Assembly: GCA_946616835.1 (NCBI GenBank)
Contig: CAMOJK010000005.1
Span: 1 to 64,000 of the forward strand
Length of the DNA: 64,000 nucleotides
Direction: 5' to 3'
Source: an uncultured Lachnospiraceae bacterium
GTDB taxonomy: Bacteria; Bacillota; Clostridia; Lachnospirales; Lachnospiraceae
Below, piece by piece: positions 35,796 through 44,797 of this stretch (positions within the stretch are counted from its first letter, which is position 1; the number at the start of each line of letters is the position of its first letter). The position numbers were made by a program, and so were the translations under genes. Below the pieces are notes generated by a model. The model had not been told where the DNA came from. It saw only the letters and a list, made by a program, of their open reading frames with translations, and did not search any database.

Positions 35796-37520
35796 ATGAG
35801 AAAAAACGACTGGTATAAATATATGTCCTTTTATCAGATATGGATACGCTCCTTTAAAGATGGTAACGGGGACGGAATAGGCGATCTGGCGGGTGTGTAT
35901 GGGAAACTTGAATATATAAAGAGTCTTGGCGTAGACGGCATATGGTTTTCGCCCATATATCCTTCGCCTAATGCAGATTTCGGCTATGATATTTCTGACT
36001 ACAAGGACATACATCCGGATTACGGTACCCTGGATGATTTTAAGAAGGTACTAAAAAAAGCCCACAGACTGGGGCTTAAGGTCATAATGGATCTGGTCAT
36101 AAACCATACATCTGACGAGCACCCATGGTTTATTGAGAGCAGGAAAGGGAAGAATAATCCCTACAGCGATTACTATATCTGGCGGGATAGACCAAATAAC
36201 TGGGAGTCCATACTGGAGGGAAAGGCTTGGGAGTATGACGAGCAGAGAGGACAGTACTACCTGCATCTTTTTGCCAAAAAGCAGCCGGATCTGAATATGG
36301 ATAATCCAAAAGTCAGGGAAGAAGTAAAGAGCATACTTCGATTCTGGCTTGATATGGGAGTGGATGGCTTCAGGGAGGATGTTATCAACTTCATATCCAA
36401 AAAAGAAGGGCTTCCCGACGGTCTTCCATTTATACCTGTTGTAAACGGAATGCCGTATTACAAAGACGGTCCTCATATTCATGATTATCTTGGAGAATTC
36501 AGAAAGGTCTGTGAAGAGTATGACTGTTTCCAGCTCGGGGAAGGTCCCATGACCACTGTAAAGTCAGCTATGAATTATCTGACCGGTCCCACGAAATCTC
36601 TGGATATGATGTTTTCTTTTGATCATATGATGGCGGACTGCCTTTATACAGAATATGTGCATAGGCCTTTCGATCTTCGTAAATACAAGCGGGCTTTGTC
36701 AAAATGGCAGTATGCACTTGCAGGAAAGGCATGGAACGCCCTGTATATAGAAAATCATGACCATCCAAGGATAATAAGCAGATACGGAAGTGAAAGACTG
36801 CGCCGTGAGAGCGGGACATCACTTGCTGTAAGCTACCTGTTCCTGCATGGAACTCCTTTTATATACCAGGGACAGGAAATCGGCATGACAAATATCAGGC
36901 TCAAGTCTATTGATGATTACGTGGATGTCTCATCAAAGACTAATTATCACAAATATAATCTTAAGGACACTGTCGAGAGAAGGCTTAAAAGGATTCATTT
37001 TTCCAGCCGTGATTCATCACGGACTCCCATGCAGTGGAACGGAAGTAAATACGCAGGCTTTTCGATTCATAGACCGTGGTTTTTCGTGAATCCGAATTAC
37101 AGGAGGGTGAATGTCGCATGCCAGGAGCATGATGCTGACAGTATACTGAATTTTTACAGGAAGTGTTTAAAAATCAGGCGTCACAGCAGGACTCTGATAT
37201 ACGGTTCATATAAAGAGTATTTCCCGAATGACAGGCATATCTATATGTATGAGAGAAGACTTGGTGATATCTGTTATCTGGTGATATGTTCATTTTCGAA
37301 GTTTCCGGTAAGAGTTAAGCTTCCTCATGAGTTTGCAGGGAAGAAAGCTAAGCTGGTGATCGCAAATTACCGTGAAAATACAGAGGATGGACATAGGCTC
37401 AGGAATGCTGCAAAGGCAATCCTGTCTTCGGATGCATTATCTCATGAAGGAATGGGGGAGGCTATCGGAAAAGGCTGGTTTGCGCCCTATGAAGCAAGGG
37501 TGTATCGTTTCAGATTGTGA
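35796..37520 (+). CDS. GH13 alpha-glucosidase (oligo-1,6-glucosidase-like)
   Basis: YQIWIRSFKDGNGDGIGDLAG, DLVINHTSDEHPWF, GFREDVINFIS, ENHDHPR. Confidence 0.93.
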   Translation: MRKNDWYKYMSFYQIWIRSFKDGNGDGIGDLAGVYGKLEYIKSLGVDGIWFSPIYPSPNADFGYDISDYKDIHPDYGTLDDFKKVLKKAHRLGLKVIMDLVINHTSDEHPWFIESRKGKNNPYSDYYIWRDRPNNWESILEGKAWEYDEQRGQYYLHLFAKKQPDLNMDNPKVREEVKSILRFWLDMGVDGFREDVINFISKKEGLPDGLPFIPVVNGMPYYKDGPHIHDYLGEFRKVCEEYDCFQLGEGPMTTVKSAMNYLTGPTKSLDMMFSFDHMMADCLYTEYVHRPFDLRKYKRALSKWQYALAGKAWNALYIENHDHPRIISRYGSERLRRESGTSLAVSYLFLHGTPFIYQGQEIGMTNIRLKSIDDYVDVSSKTNYHKYNLKDTVERRLKRIHFSSRDSSRTPMQWNGSKYAGFSIHRPWFFVNPNYRRVNVACQEHDADSILNFYRKCLKIRRHSRTLIYGSYKEYFPNDRHIYMYERRLGDICYLVICSFSKFPVRVKLPHEFAGKKAKLVIANYRENTEDGHRLRNAAKAILSSDALSHEGMGEAIGKGWFAPYEARVYRFRL

Positions 37521-37578
37521 AAGATAATAAAATCAAAGATTTTTGACAAAAATTTTGGCGAAATTTTTAAATTAATTC

Positions 37579-37660
37579 TTGACAATTTAAAAAAATGCAT
37601 TTACTATGAGCGTGTGAGACAAAGGCGTCTCGGAGATTTCTCCGAGGCGCCTTTTCTTTT
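37579..37660 (+). promoter_or_regulatory. glnN promoter and leader with terminator overlapped by an ANTAR-type hexaloop hairpin
   Basis: TTGACA(37579)-17-TACTAT(37602); GAGAC-AAAGGC-GTCTC (37616-37631) overlaps terminator AAGGCGTCTCGGAG/CTCCGAGGCGCCTT + T-tract. Confidence 0.65.
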
Positions 37661-37714
37661 TTTCAAAACAATGCCGGAATATAGAAAACGGCAATTACAT
37701 TAAGGAGGACGACA

Positions 37715-39814
37715 ATGGAAAAACAGAATGTACCTGAGATTTTCGGTTCTATGGTTTTTGATGACAGGGTTATGAGAGCAAGGCTTTCGGCTGATGTTTA
37801 CAGTTCTCTTAAAAAGACCATTGATGAGAATGAAAAGCTTGACGAGGAAGTGGCAGAAGCAGTTGCACTTCAGATGCGTGACTGGGCAGTAGAAAAGGGA
37901 GCAACACATTTCACTCACTGGTTCCAGCCTCTTACAGGTGTTACGGCAGAGAAGCACGACAGTTTCATTACACCTTCACCCGACGGCGGAGTAATAATGG
38001 AATTTTCCGGCAAGGAGCTGATCAAGGGAGAGCCTGATGCATCTTCATTCCCATCGGGAGGACTCAGGGCTACTTTTGAAGCAAGAGGATATACGGCATG
38101 GGATCCCACATCTTATGCATTCATCAAGGATCATACACTCTGCATTCCTACCGCTTTCTGTTCTTATTCGGGGGATGCACTTGATAAGAAGACCCCACTG
38201 CTCCGTTCAATGCAGGCTCTTGACCGTCAGGCTAAGAGGATACTTAAGCTTTTCGGCGTAGAAGCAAAGTATGTAAGGACGAGTGTCGGACCTGAACAGG
38301 AATATTTCCTTATCGATAAAGAAATGTTTGAGAAGAGACCGGACCTTGTTTATACCGGCAGAACACTTTTCGGAGCAATGCCTCCCAAGGGACAGGAACT
38401 TGATGATCATTATTTCGGTGTTATCAAGCCCAGAGTAACAGCATTTATGGAAGACTTAAATGCGGAGCTTTGGAAACTTGGAATCCTTGCAAAGACAGAG
38501 CATAATGAAGTTGCTCCCGCACAGCACGAGCTGGCACCGATCTTTTCTACCACTAATGTGGCTACCGATAAAAACCAGCTTACAATGGAGATCATGCAGA
38601 AGGTTGCAAGAAAGCACGGCATGGTATGTCTCCTTCATGAGAAGCCTTTTGCAGGCGTTAACGGTTCGGGAAAGCATAACAACTGGTCAATGGCAACAGA
38701 TACCGGAATGAATCTTTTATCACCCGGTGAGACACCTTACGAAAATGCACAGTTCCTGCTTTTCCTCTGCGCAGTAATTCAGGCTGTTGATGACTACCAG
38801 GATCTGTTAAGACTTTCGGTTGCTACTGCAGGTAACGACCATCGTCTTGGCGCAAATGAAGCTCCTCCCGCTATCATTTCCGTATTCCTTGGTGATGAGC
38901 TTTCCGGTATTCTGGATGCTATAAAGAATGATACACCTTATGAAGGAACCGAGAAGGTGATAATGAAGCTGGGTGTTCATACACTGCCCAGATTCTCCAG
39001 AGATACAACAGACAGAAACCGTACATCGCCCTTTGCTTTTACGGGAAACAAGTTTGAGTTCCGTTCACTTGGCTCATCCAATAGTATTGCCTGCTGCAAC
39101 ATCATGTTGAATGCTGCTGTAGCAGAAAGCTTAAAGCAGTTCGCCGACAAGCTTGAAGGATCGGGAAATTTTGAAAGTGATCTTCACGAGCTAATTAAGG
39201 AAACCATCAAGAAGCATGAGAGGATACTCTTTAACGGTAACGGCTACGGAGAAGAGTGGGTTAAGGAGGCTACCGAGGTACGCGGACTTTCCAATCTCAA
39301 GACTACAGCAGATGCTATGCCTCACCTGCTTGATCAGAAGAATATGAATATGCTTATGGCACACAATGTATTTACTGAGTCCGAGCTTCGTTCAAGGTAT
39401 GAGATCATGCTTGAGAACTACGCAAAGACAGTAAACATTGAAGGTCATACAATGGTGGATATGGTGAGGAAAAATTACCTTCCGGCTATAGAGGAGTATC
39501 TATACAGCCTTGCAAAGACCACATCGCTTATGAAATCAGTAAGCAGCCAGGTGAAGTGCAATTATGAGATCACTACAATGGAGAGACTCTCCGAGCTTAC
39601 TGACAATATCCTTGATAAGGTGAAGGATCTTGAGGAAGCACTTGAAACCCTGAAGGGTTATGAGGACATTACAAAGTCCTCAGAGGCAGTAAGAGATGAT
39701 GTGATCCCTAAGATGGAGAGTTTAAGGAAATATGTCGATGAGGCAGAGATGCTTACCAGTGAAGAATGCTGGCCTGTACCGAGTTACGGTAAGCTCCTGT
39801 TCTCTGTTTATTGA
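37715..39814 (+). CDS. glnN: Type III glutamine synthetase
   Basis: [56 protein letters not shown] motifs. Confidence 0.95.
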   Translation: MEKQNVPEIFGSMVFDDRVMRARLSADVYSSLKKTIDENEKLDEEVAEAVALQMRDWAVEKGATHFTHWFQPLTGVTAEKHDSFITPSPDGGVIMEFSGKELIKGEPDASSFPSGGLRATFEARGYTAWDPTSYAFIKDHTLCIPTAFCSYSGDALDKKTPLLRSMQALDRQAKRILKLFGVEAKYVRTSVGPEQEYFLIDKEMFEKRPDLVYTGRTLFGAMPPKGQELDDHYFGVIKPRVTAFMEDLNAELWKLGILAKTEHNEVAPAQHELAPIFSTTNVATDKNQLTMEIMQKVARKHGMVCLLHEKPFAGVNGSGKHNNWSMATDTGMNLLSPGETPYENAQFLLFLCAVIQAVDDYQDLLRLSVATAGNDHRLGANEAPPAIISVFLGDELSGILDAIKNDTPYEGTEKVIMKLGVHTLPRFSRDTTDRNRTSPFAFTGNKFEFRSLGSSNSIACCNIMLNAAVAESLKQFADKLEGSGNFESDLHELIKETIKKHERILFNGNGYGEEWVKEATEVRGLSNLKTTADAMPHLLDQKNMNMLMAHNVFTESELRSRYEIMLENYAKTVNIEGHTMVDMVRKNYLPAIEEYLYSLAKTTSLMKSVSSQVKCNYEITTMERLSELTDNILDKVKDLEEALETLKGYEDITKSSEAVRDDVIPKMESLRKYVDEAEMLTSEECWPVPSYGKLLFSVY

Positions 39815-39840
39815 TCAGATACCTTAAGAGTGCCTGATGC

Positions 39841-39932
39841 GGTGGCTGTAAAAGTACGGCTGCCATCCTGAATGATTAAAACAGTTATCCCACAATGGCG
39901 TGGAAACACCGGAAGTGGAATAACTGTTTTTT
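39841..39932 (+). promoter_or_regulatory. Leader terminator of amt with overlapping ANTAR-type hexaloop hairpin
   Basis: GGTGGCTGT-AAAAGT-ACGGCTGCC (39841-39864); CCAC-AATGGC-GTGG (39890-39903); terminator AAAACAGTTATCCCAC/GTGGAATAACTGTTTT + TT. Confidence 0.6.
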
Positions 39933-40029
39933 ATTTACAGACCCGGGTGGAATTTTACGAAGAAGTATACCAAGGGTCTTACAACGAGCCGGGGATAACC
40001 GTTCTCGATTTAACAAGGAGGTAATGACT

Positions 40030-41805
40030 ATGACAAACGAAGTAATGGAAGCTTTGGCGGGACTGGACAGCGAAGTGTTTGCGGTATGGTTTCTTATCGG
40101 CGCAGCACTGGTATTCTGGATGCAGGCAGGATTTGCAATGTGCGAATCCGGATTTACCAGAGCAAAAAACGCAGGAAACATCATAATGAAAAACCTTATG
40201 GATTTCTGTATAGGTACTCTTATGTGGTTTATCTGTGGAGCATCTCTGATGCTTGGCGAAAATATGCTTGGCGGTTTCATTGGCGGATTTTCATTTGATG
40301 TTTTTACAAATTACGCAGACTTTGATTATTCAGCATTTGTATTTAACCTGGTATTCTGTGCTACCACAGCTACCATCGTATCCGGTTCAATGGCTGAAAG
40401 AACAAAGTTTTCAAGCTACTGTATCTACTCGGCAATCATTTCAGCTGTGATATATCCTATCGAAGCTCACTGGACATGGGGCGGAGGTTTCCTTGCTGAC
40501 TGGGGATTCCATGACTATGCAGGATCCAACTGTATACATATGGTAGGCGGTATCTGCGCTCTGATCGGTGCAACGATGCTTGGTCCCAGGATCGGTAAGT
40601 TCGAAAGGGATAAGGATGGCAAGGTAAAGAAAGTTAATGCATTTCCCGGTCACAATCTTGTAATCGCAGCACTTGGCGTATTCATTCTGTGGCTTGGATG
40701 GTATGGATTCAATGGCGCAGCAGCAACTGATGTTCCCACACTTGGCTCCGTGTTCCTTACTACTACTGTAGCACCTGCGGTTGCAACTGTTGTATGTATG
40801 ATATTTACCTGGCTGAAGTATGGTAAGCCTGATGTGTCAATGTGTCTTAATGCATCGCTTGCAGGTCTTGTAGCCATCACGGCACCCTGTGATGTAACAG
40901 ACTGTGCAGGATCAGCCATTATCGGTGTAGTAGCAGGATTACTTGTAGTATTCGGAGTATGGTTTACCGATAATGTACTTCATGTGGATGATCCTGTTGG
41001 TGCGGTTGCCGTACATATGTTAAACGGTATCTGGGGGACTCTGGCAGTAGGTCTTTTTGCAACAAGTTCAGCACCTGGATTTGCATCAGCAGGTATCACT
41101 GAAGGTCTCTTCTACGGCGGCGGAATCGATCAGCTTATAAAGCAGTTTGGCGGTTTGGGAGTAACGGCTGTCTGGACGATAGTAACGATCACGATCGCAT
41201 TCTTCGTAATAAAGAAGACGATCGGGCTCAGGGTTTCTGAGGAAGAAGAGATAACCGGTCTGGATGCTACTGAGCATGGTCTTCCTTCAGCTTATGCAGG
41301 TTTCGCTATCATGGATATTGCAAACACGATGACCATGAATGTAAATGAAAATACAAACCTTGGTACGGATGATTATGAGAAGGCTTCTGAGGCAGCAAAG
41401 AACGCAGCAGTTAAGGTAGTAAGGGAAATGCCATTGCCGGGTATGGATAGCGGTATTTCAAAGGTTGTCATCATTGCTAAGCTTTCAAAGTACGATACTC
41501 TCAGGAAAGCAATGAATGAGCTGGGTGTCACAGGAATGACGGTAACACAGGTTATGGGATGCGGTATCGAAAAGGGGGCCGGCGAGAAGTACAGAGGTGT
41601 CGAGATTGACGCAACACTGCTTCCTAAGGTAAAGCTTGAAGTAGTCGTAAGTGCGATTCCTGTAGATAAGGTTGTCGAGACCGCTAAAAAAGTCCTTTAC
41701 ACCGGACATGTGGGCGATGGCAAGATATTCGTATATCCGGTAAGCAGAGTTGTAAAGATCAGAACCGGTGAAGAGAATTACGAAGCCCTTCAGGATGTAG
41801 AGTGA
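40030..41805 (+). CDS. amt: Ammonium transporter fused to a C-terminal PII (GlnB/GlnK) domain
   Basis: Amt TM core (GFAMCESGFTRAKNAGNI, LGWYGFNGAAA) and C-terminal VVIIAKLSKYDTLRKAMNELGVTGMTVTQVMGCG...GDGKIFVYPVSRVVKIRTGE; ORF track starts 39895. Confidence 0.93.
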   Translation: MTNEVMEALAGLDSEVFAVWFLIGAALVFWMQAGFAMCESGFTRAKNAGNIIMKNLMDFCIGTLMWFICGASLMLGENMLGGFIGGFSFDVFTNYADFDYSAFVFNLVFCATTATIVSGSMAERTKFSSYCIYSAIISAVIYPIEAHWTWGGGFLADWGFHDYAGSNCIHMVGGICALIGATMLGPRIGKFERDKDGKVKKVNAFPGHNLVIAALGVFILWLGWYGFNGAAATDVPTLGSVFLTTTVAPAVATVVCMIFTWLKYGKPDVSMCLNASLAGLVAITAPCDVTDCAGSAIIGVVAGLLVVFGVWFTDNVLHVDDPVGAVAVHMLNGIWGTLAVGLFATSSAPGFASAGITEGLFYGGGIDQLIKQFGGLGVTAVWTIVTITIAFFVIKKTIGLRVSEEEEITGLDATEHGLPSAYAGFAIMDIANTMTMNVNENTNLGTDDYEKASEAAKNAAVKVVREMPLPGMDSGISKVVIIAKLSKYDTLRKAMNELGVTGMTVTQVMGCGIEKGAGEKYRGVEIDATLLPKVKLEVVVSAIPVDKVVETAKKVLYTGHVGDGKIFVYPVSRVVKIRTGEENYEALQDVE

Positions 41806-42030
41806 CGCAGCTATTCAGCTAAAATCAGTATGATCTGAAGCAATTGCTGATCGGGTTTATTAAAAAAATAGGAATAAACATACATGATCACGGTGGGAGT
41901 CATTAAGTCTCCTGCCGGTGACCATGAATTTGGAGTTTTAAGGACATTGTATTATAAAAGCTCTTACCGGCAGATGCGTTACCGGTGTGGGAATATATAT
42001 AAAACATGATTTCAGGAGGAAACGAATCGC

Positions 42031-43419
42031 ATGAATCCATATGAGGATAAGCTTCACGAAGAGTGTGGTGTTTTCGGAATGTATTCCATTGAAGGCCATA
42101 GCGTGGCAAAGGATATTTACTACGGCCTGATCGCATTGCAGCACAGGGGACAGGAATCCGCCGGAATAGCCGTGTCTGATACTGACGGTTCCATGGGGAA
42201 CATTGCCATAAAAAAGGGCATGGGCTTAGTAAGCGAAGTATTTACCAAAGCTGACTTAAGCTATCTGTACGGCAATATCGGTGTGGGACACGTCAGGTAT
42301 TCCACGACAGGCGGAAGCAGTATCGAGAATGCTCAGCCCATTGCTATGAATTACATAAAGGGAAGCCTCGCACTGGTGCATAACGGAAATATAATGAATG
42401 CTGATGAACTCAAAGAAAAACAGCTTCACAGAGGGCAGGCCCATTACACATCTTCCGATTCAGAAGTGCTTGCATATGAAGTCATAAGCGAAAGGATAAA
42501 ATCGAATTCAATAGAGGATGCGGTAAAAAAAGCTTCCCTTAAGCTAAAGGGCGGTTATGCCTGTCTGATAATGAGCCCCAGAAAGCTCATCGGCATAAGG
42601 GATCCATACGGATTAAAACCTCTTGTCCTTGGAAAACGGCAGAATACATATATCCTCGCGTCTGAAAGTGCTGCCATAAAAACTGTGGGTGGAGAACTGA
42701 TCAGGGACATAGAACCGGGTGAGATAGTTACTGTTACTGAGGACGGAGTTTTGTCAGATCATATCCCGGGGGCAGAAAAATGTGCTCACTGCATTTTTGA
42801 ATATATTTATTTTGCGAGGGTTGATTCGGTTATTGACGGGATATCGGTACATGACTCAAGAATAAAAGCCGGCAGGGCGCTGGCAAGAAGGTACAAAGTG
42901 GAGGCGGATGTGGTAATAGGTGTACCTGATTCGGGACTTGCTGCTGCTGAAGGATATGCACTTGAATCGGGCATTCCTTTTGCACTGGGATTTCACAAGA
43001 ACAGCTATGTAGGTCGGAGTTTTATAAAGCCTACAGATGAGGAACGGAAGAATGCCGTACATATGAAACTTGCAATAATGGAAAATGTAGTAAAAGGTAA
43101 AAGAGTAGTGCTTATTGATGATTCCATAGTAAGGGGCACTACCATGCGACAGATCATAGAGATGCTTAGGAATGCCGGAGCGACAGAAGTGCATGTGCGT
43201 GTCAGCTCACCGCCATTCTTATATCCGTGTTTTTATGGCACTGATGTTCCTTCCTCCGGGCAGCTCATTGCTTCGGAACATTCGACTGAGGAGGTTTGTC
43301 AGACTATAGGTGCGGATACTTTGGGATACTTCGATCTGAAAGATATTTCATCGATGGTTGATGGCCTGCCCGTATGTGCTGCATGTTTCAATAAAAAATA
43401 TCCGGTCAGGAGGAAGTAA
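42031..43419 (+). CDS. purF: Amidophosphoribosyltransferase
   Basis: ECGVFGMY Ntn start, VLIDDSIVRGTTMRQII PRPP motif, cluster Cys. Confidence 0.95.
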   Translation: MNPYEDKLHEECGVFGMYSIEGHSVAKDIYYGLIALQHRGQESAGIAVSDTDGSMGNIAIKKGMGLVSEVFTKADLSYLYGNIGVGHVRYSTTGGSSIENAQPIAMNYIKGSLALVHNGNIMNADELKEKQLHRGQAHYTSSDSEVLAYEVISERIKSNSIEDAVKKASLKLKGGYACLIMSPRKLIGIRDPYGLKPLVLGKRQNTYILASESAAIKTVGGELIRDIEPGEIVTVTEDGVLSDHIPGAEKCAHCIFEYIYFARVDSVIDGISVHDSRIKAGRALARRYKVEADVVIGVPDSGLAAAEGYALESGIPFALGFHKNSYVGRSFIKPTDEERKNAVHMKLAIMENVVKGKRVVLIDDSIVRGTTMRQIIEMLRNAGATEVHVRVSSPPFLYPCFYGTDVPSSGQLIASEHSTEEVCQTIGADTLGYFDLKDISSMVDGLPVCAACFNKKYPVRRK

Positions 43420-43441
43420 AACGGATAAAATCCCTGTTGTC

Positions 43442-43484
43442 AAAGCTGCTTGCCTGTGATATATTCACAGTGTAAGCAGCTTTT
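43442..43484 (+). terminator. Intrinsic terminator after purF
   Basis: AAAGCTGCTT...TGTGA..TCACA...AAGCAGCTTTT. Confidence 0.75.
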
Positions 43485-43628
43485 CTGTATATGAAAATTC
43501 TAAGGGCGTCTGCCCGTCTGATTATTCTGAAATTCCTGCTTATGATTTCAAAAAGTGATAGGCGGGAGTGAATGAGTGGTGTATGGCATTATAGTTTTCT
43601 CCTGCCACAAAAAACAGGAGGAAATGAA

Positions 43629-44578
43629 ATGAACGAGAAGAAGATGTATGCTGGTTTGCCGCGTCCAAAGAAGTTTGAGGAGCTGGAGTACAGGGATGAT
43701 TTCATGTTCTGCAGGACCATGGAGGATGTGGATCTTTGTCATGATGTGATAGAGTGTCTGATGCAGGAACCGGTCGGAGAACTGACACAGGTTCAGTCAC
43801 AGAGAGAGATAAAGATCACATCAGAAGGTAAGCCAATCAGGCTGGACATATACTCTGAAGAACCGGGGACGGTGTATGATGCTGAGATGCAGAACAAGAA
43901 CAATCAGTCTGTTGAGACCATGGCATTACCCAAAAGAAGCAGATTTTACCAATCTTCGATAGACAACGATCATATGGTAAAAAGGGAATGTATAAGCTGC
44001 TGCCGGTCAGCAAGGTTATCTTTATCTGCACTTTTGATCCCTTTGGGAAGGGAATTGGGAAATACACCTTCAGGGAAAGATGCGATGAGATGCCTGAGCT
44101 GGAATTGGGAGATGGAACGGAGAAACATTTCTTTAACTGTTCTTACAGAGGAAATGATATACCGGAGAGTGTCTTCAGATTCTATGAATATGTGGAAAAG
44201 GGAGTGCCGTCAGATGATCTGACAAGACGGATACACGAAGCAGTCATAAAAGGGAGAAAAAATGATATGTGGGAATCATCATATTTGAGAGAACAGGTAC
44301 TGTTTAATGAAATGAAAGCCGAAGCGCATGAAATCGGTCTTGAGGAAGGACGTGAAGAAGGAAGAACTTTAGGACTTGAAGAAGGCCGAGCAGAAGGCCG
44401 AGCAGAAGGTCGGGCAGAAGGTCGGGCAGAAGGGCGTGAACTAGGGCGCACGGAGGAAAGGACCCGGACAATATCCAATATGCTTCGTTCGGGAAAGTCA
44501 GCAGAGGCGATAGCCGATTTTTGCGGGTATCCGCTGGAACAGGTGAAGGAAGTGGAGAAAAATCTATTAAGTTCTTAA
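43629..44578 (+). pseudogene. Rpn-family / PD-(D/E)XK putative transposase, frameshifted
   Basis: N-terminal part DDFMFCRTMEDVDLC...DIYSEEPGTVYDAEMQ in one frame, continues as KMYKLLPVSKVIFICTFDPFGKGIGKYTF in the -1 frame after GTAAAAAGGGAATG near 43978. Confidence 0.75.
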
Positions 44579-44606
44579 CTGTAATGCACAAATTAACAAA
44601 AAAAAC

Positions 44607-44737
44607 TTGACATCTCAGTTTATAGAAATTATTATATTTTATGTCAATGGTGACACAGTTATATCGTATTGATTGAAACATTTATTTAGATCAAAAGACA
44701 ATGGCGTCTTGGGTTCGTACCCGAGGCGCCTTTTTTT
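44607..44737 (+). promoter_or_regulatory. gltB promoter and ANTAR-type two-hairpin leader with intrinsic terminator
   Basis: TTGACA(44607)-17-TATTAT(44630); TGTC-AATGGT-GACA (44642-44655); AAGAC-AATGGC-GTCTT (44695-44710); terminator GGCGTCTTGGGT/ACCCGAGGCGCC + T7. Confidence 0.8.
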
Positions 44738-44797
44738 GCGGATCCGGCAGGTAAATGTCACGATGCTGCGAGGTATGGAAAATAAGGAGGAACCGGT

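Noticed and set aside
43971-43990. Programmed -1 frameshift at A-tract in the Rpn-type gene
   Set aside because: The zero-frame heptamer A-AAA-AGG is a poor slippery site and no downstream stimulatory structure was evident; simple frameshift decay preferred.
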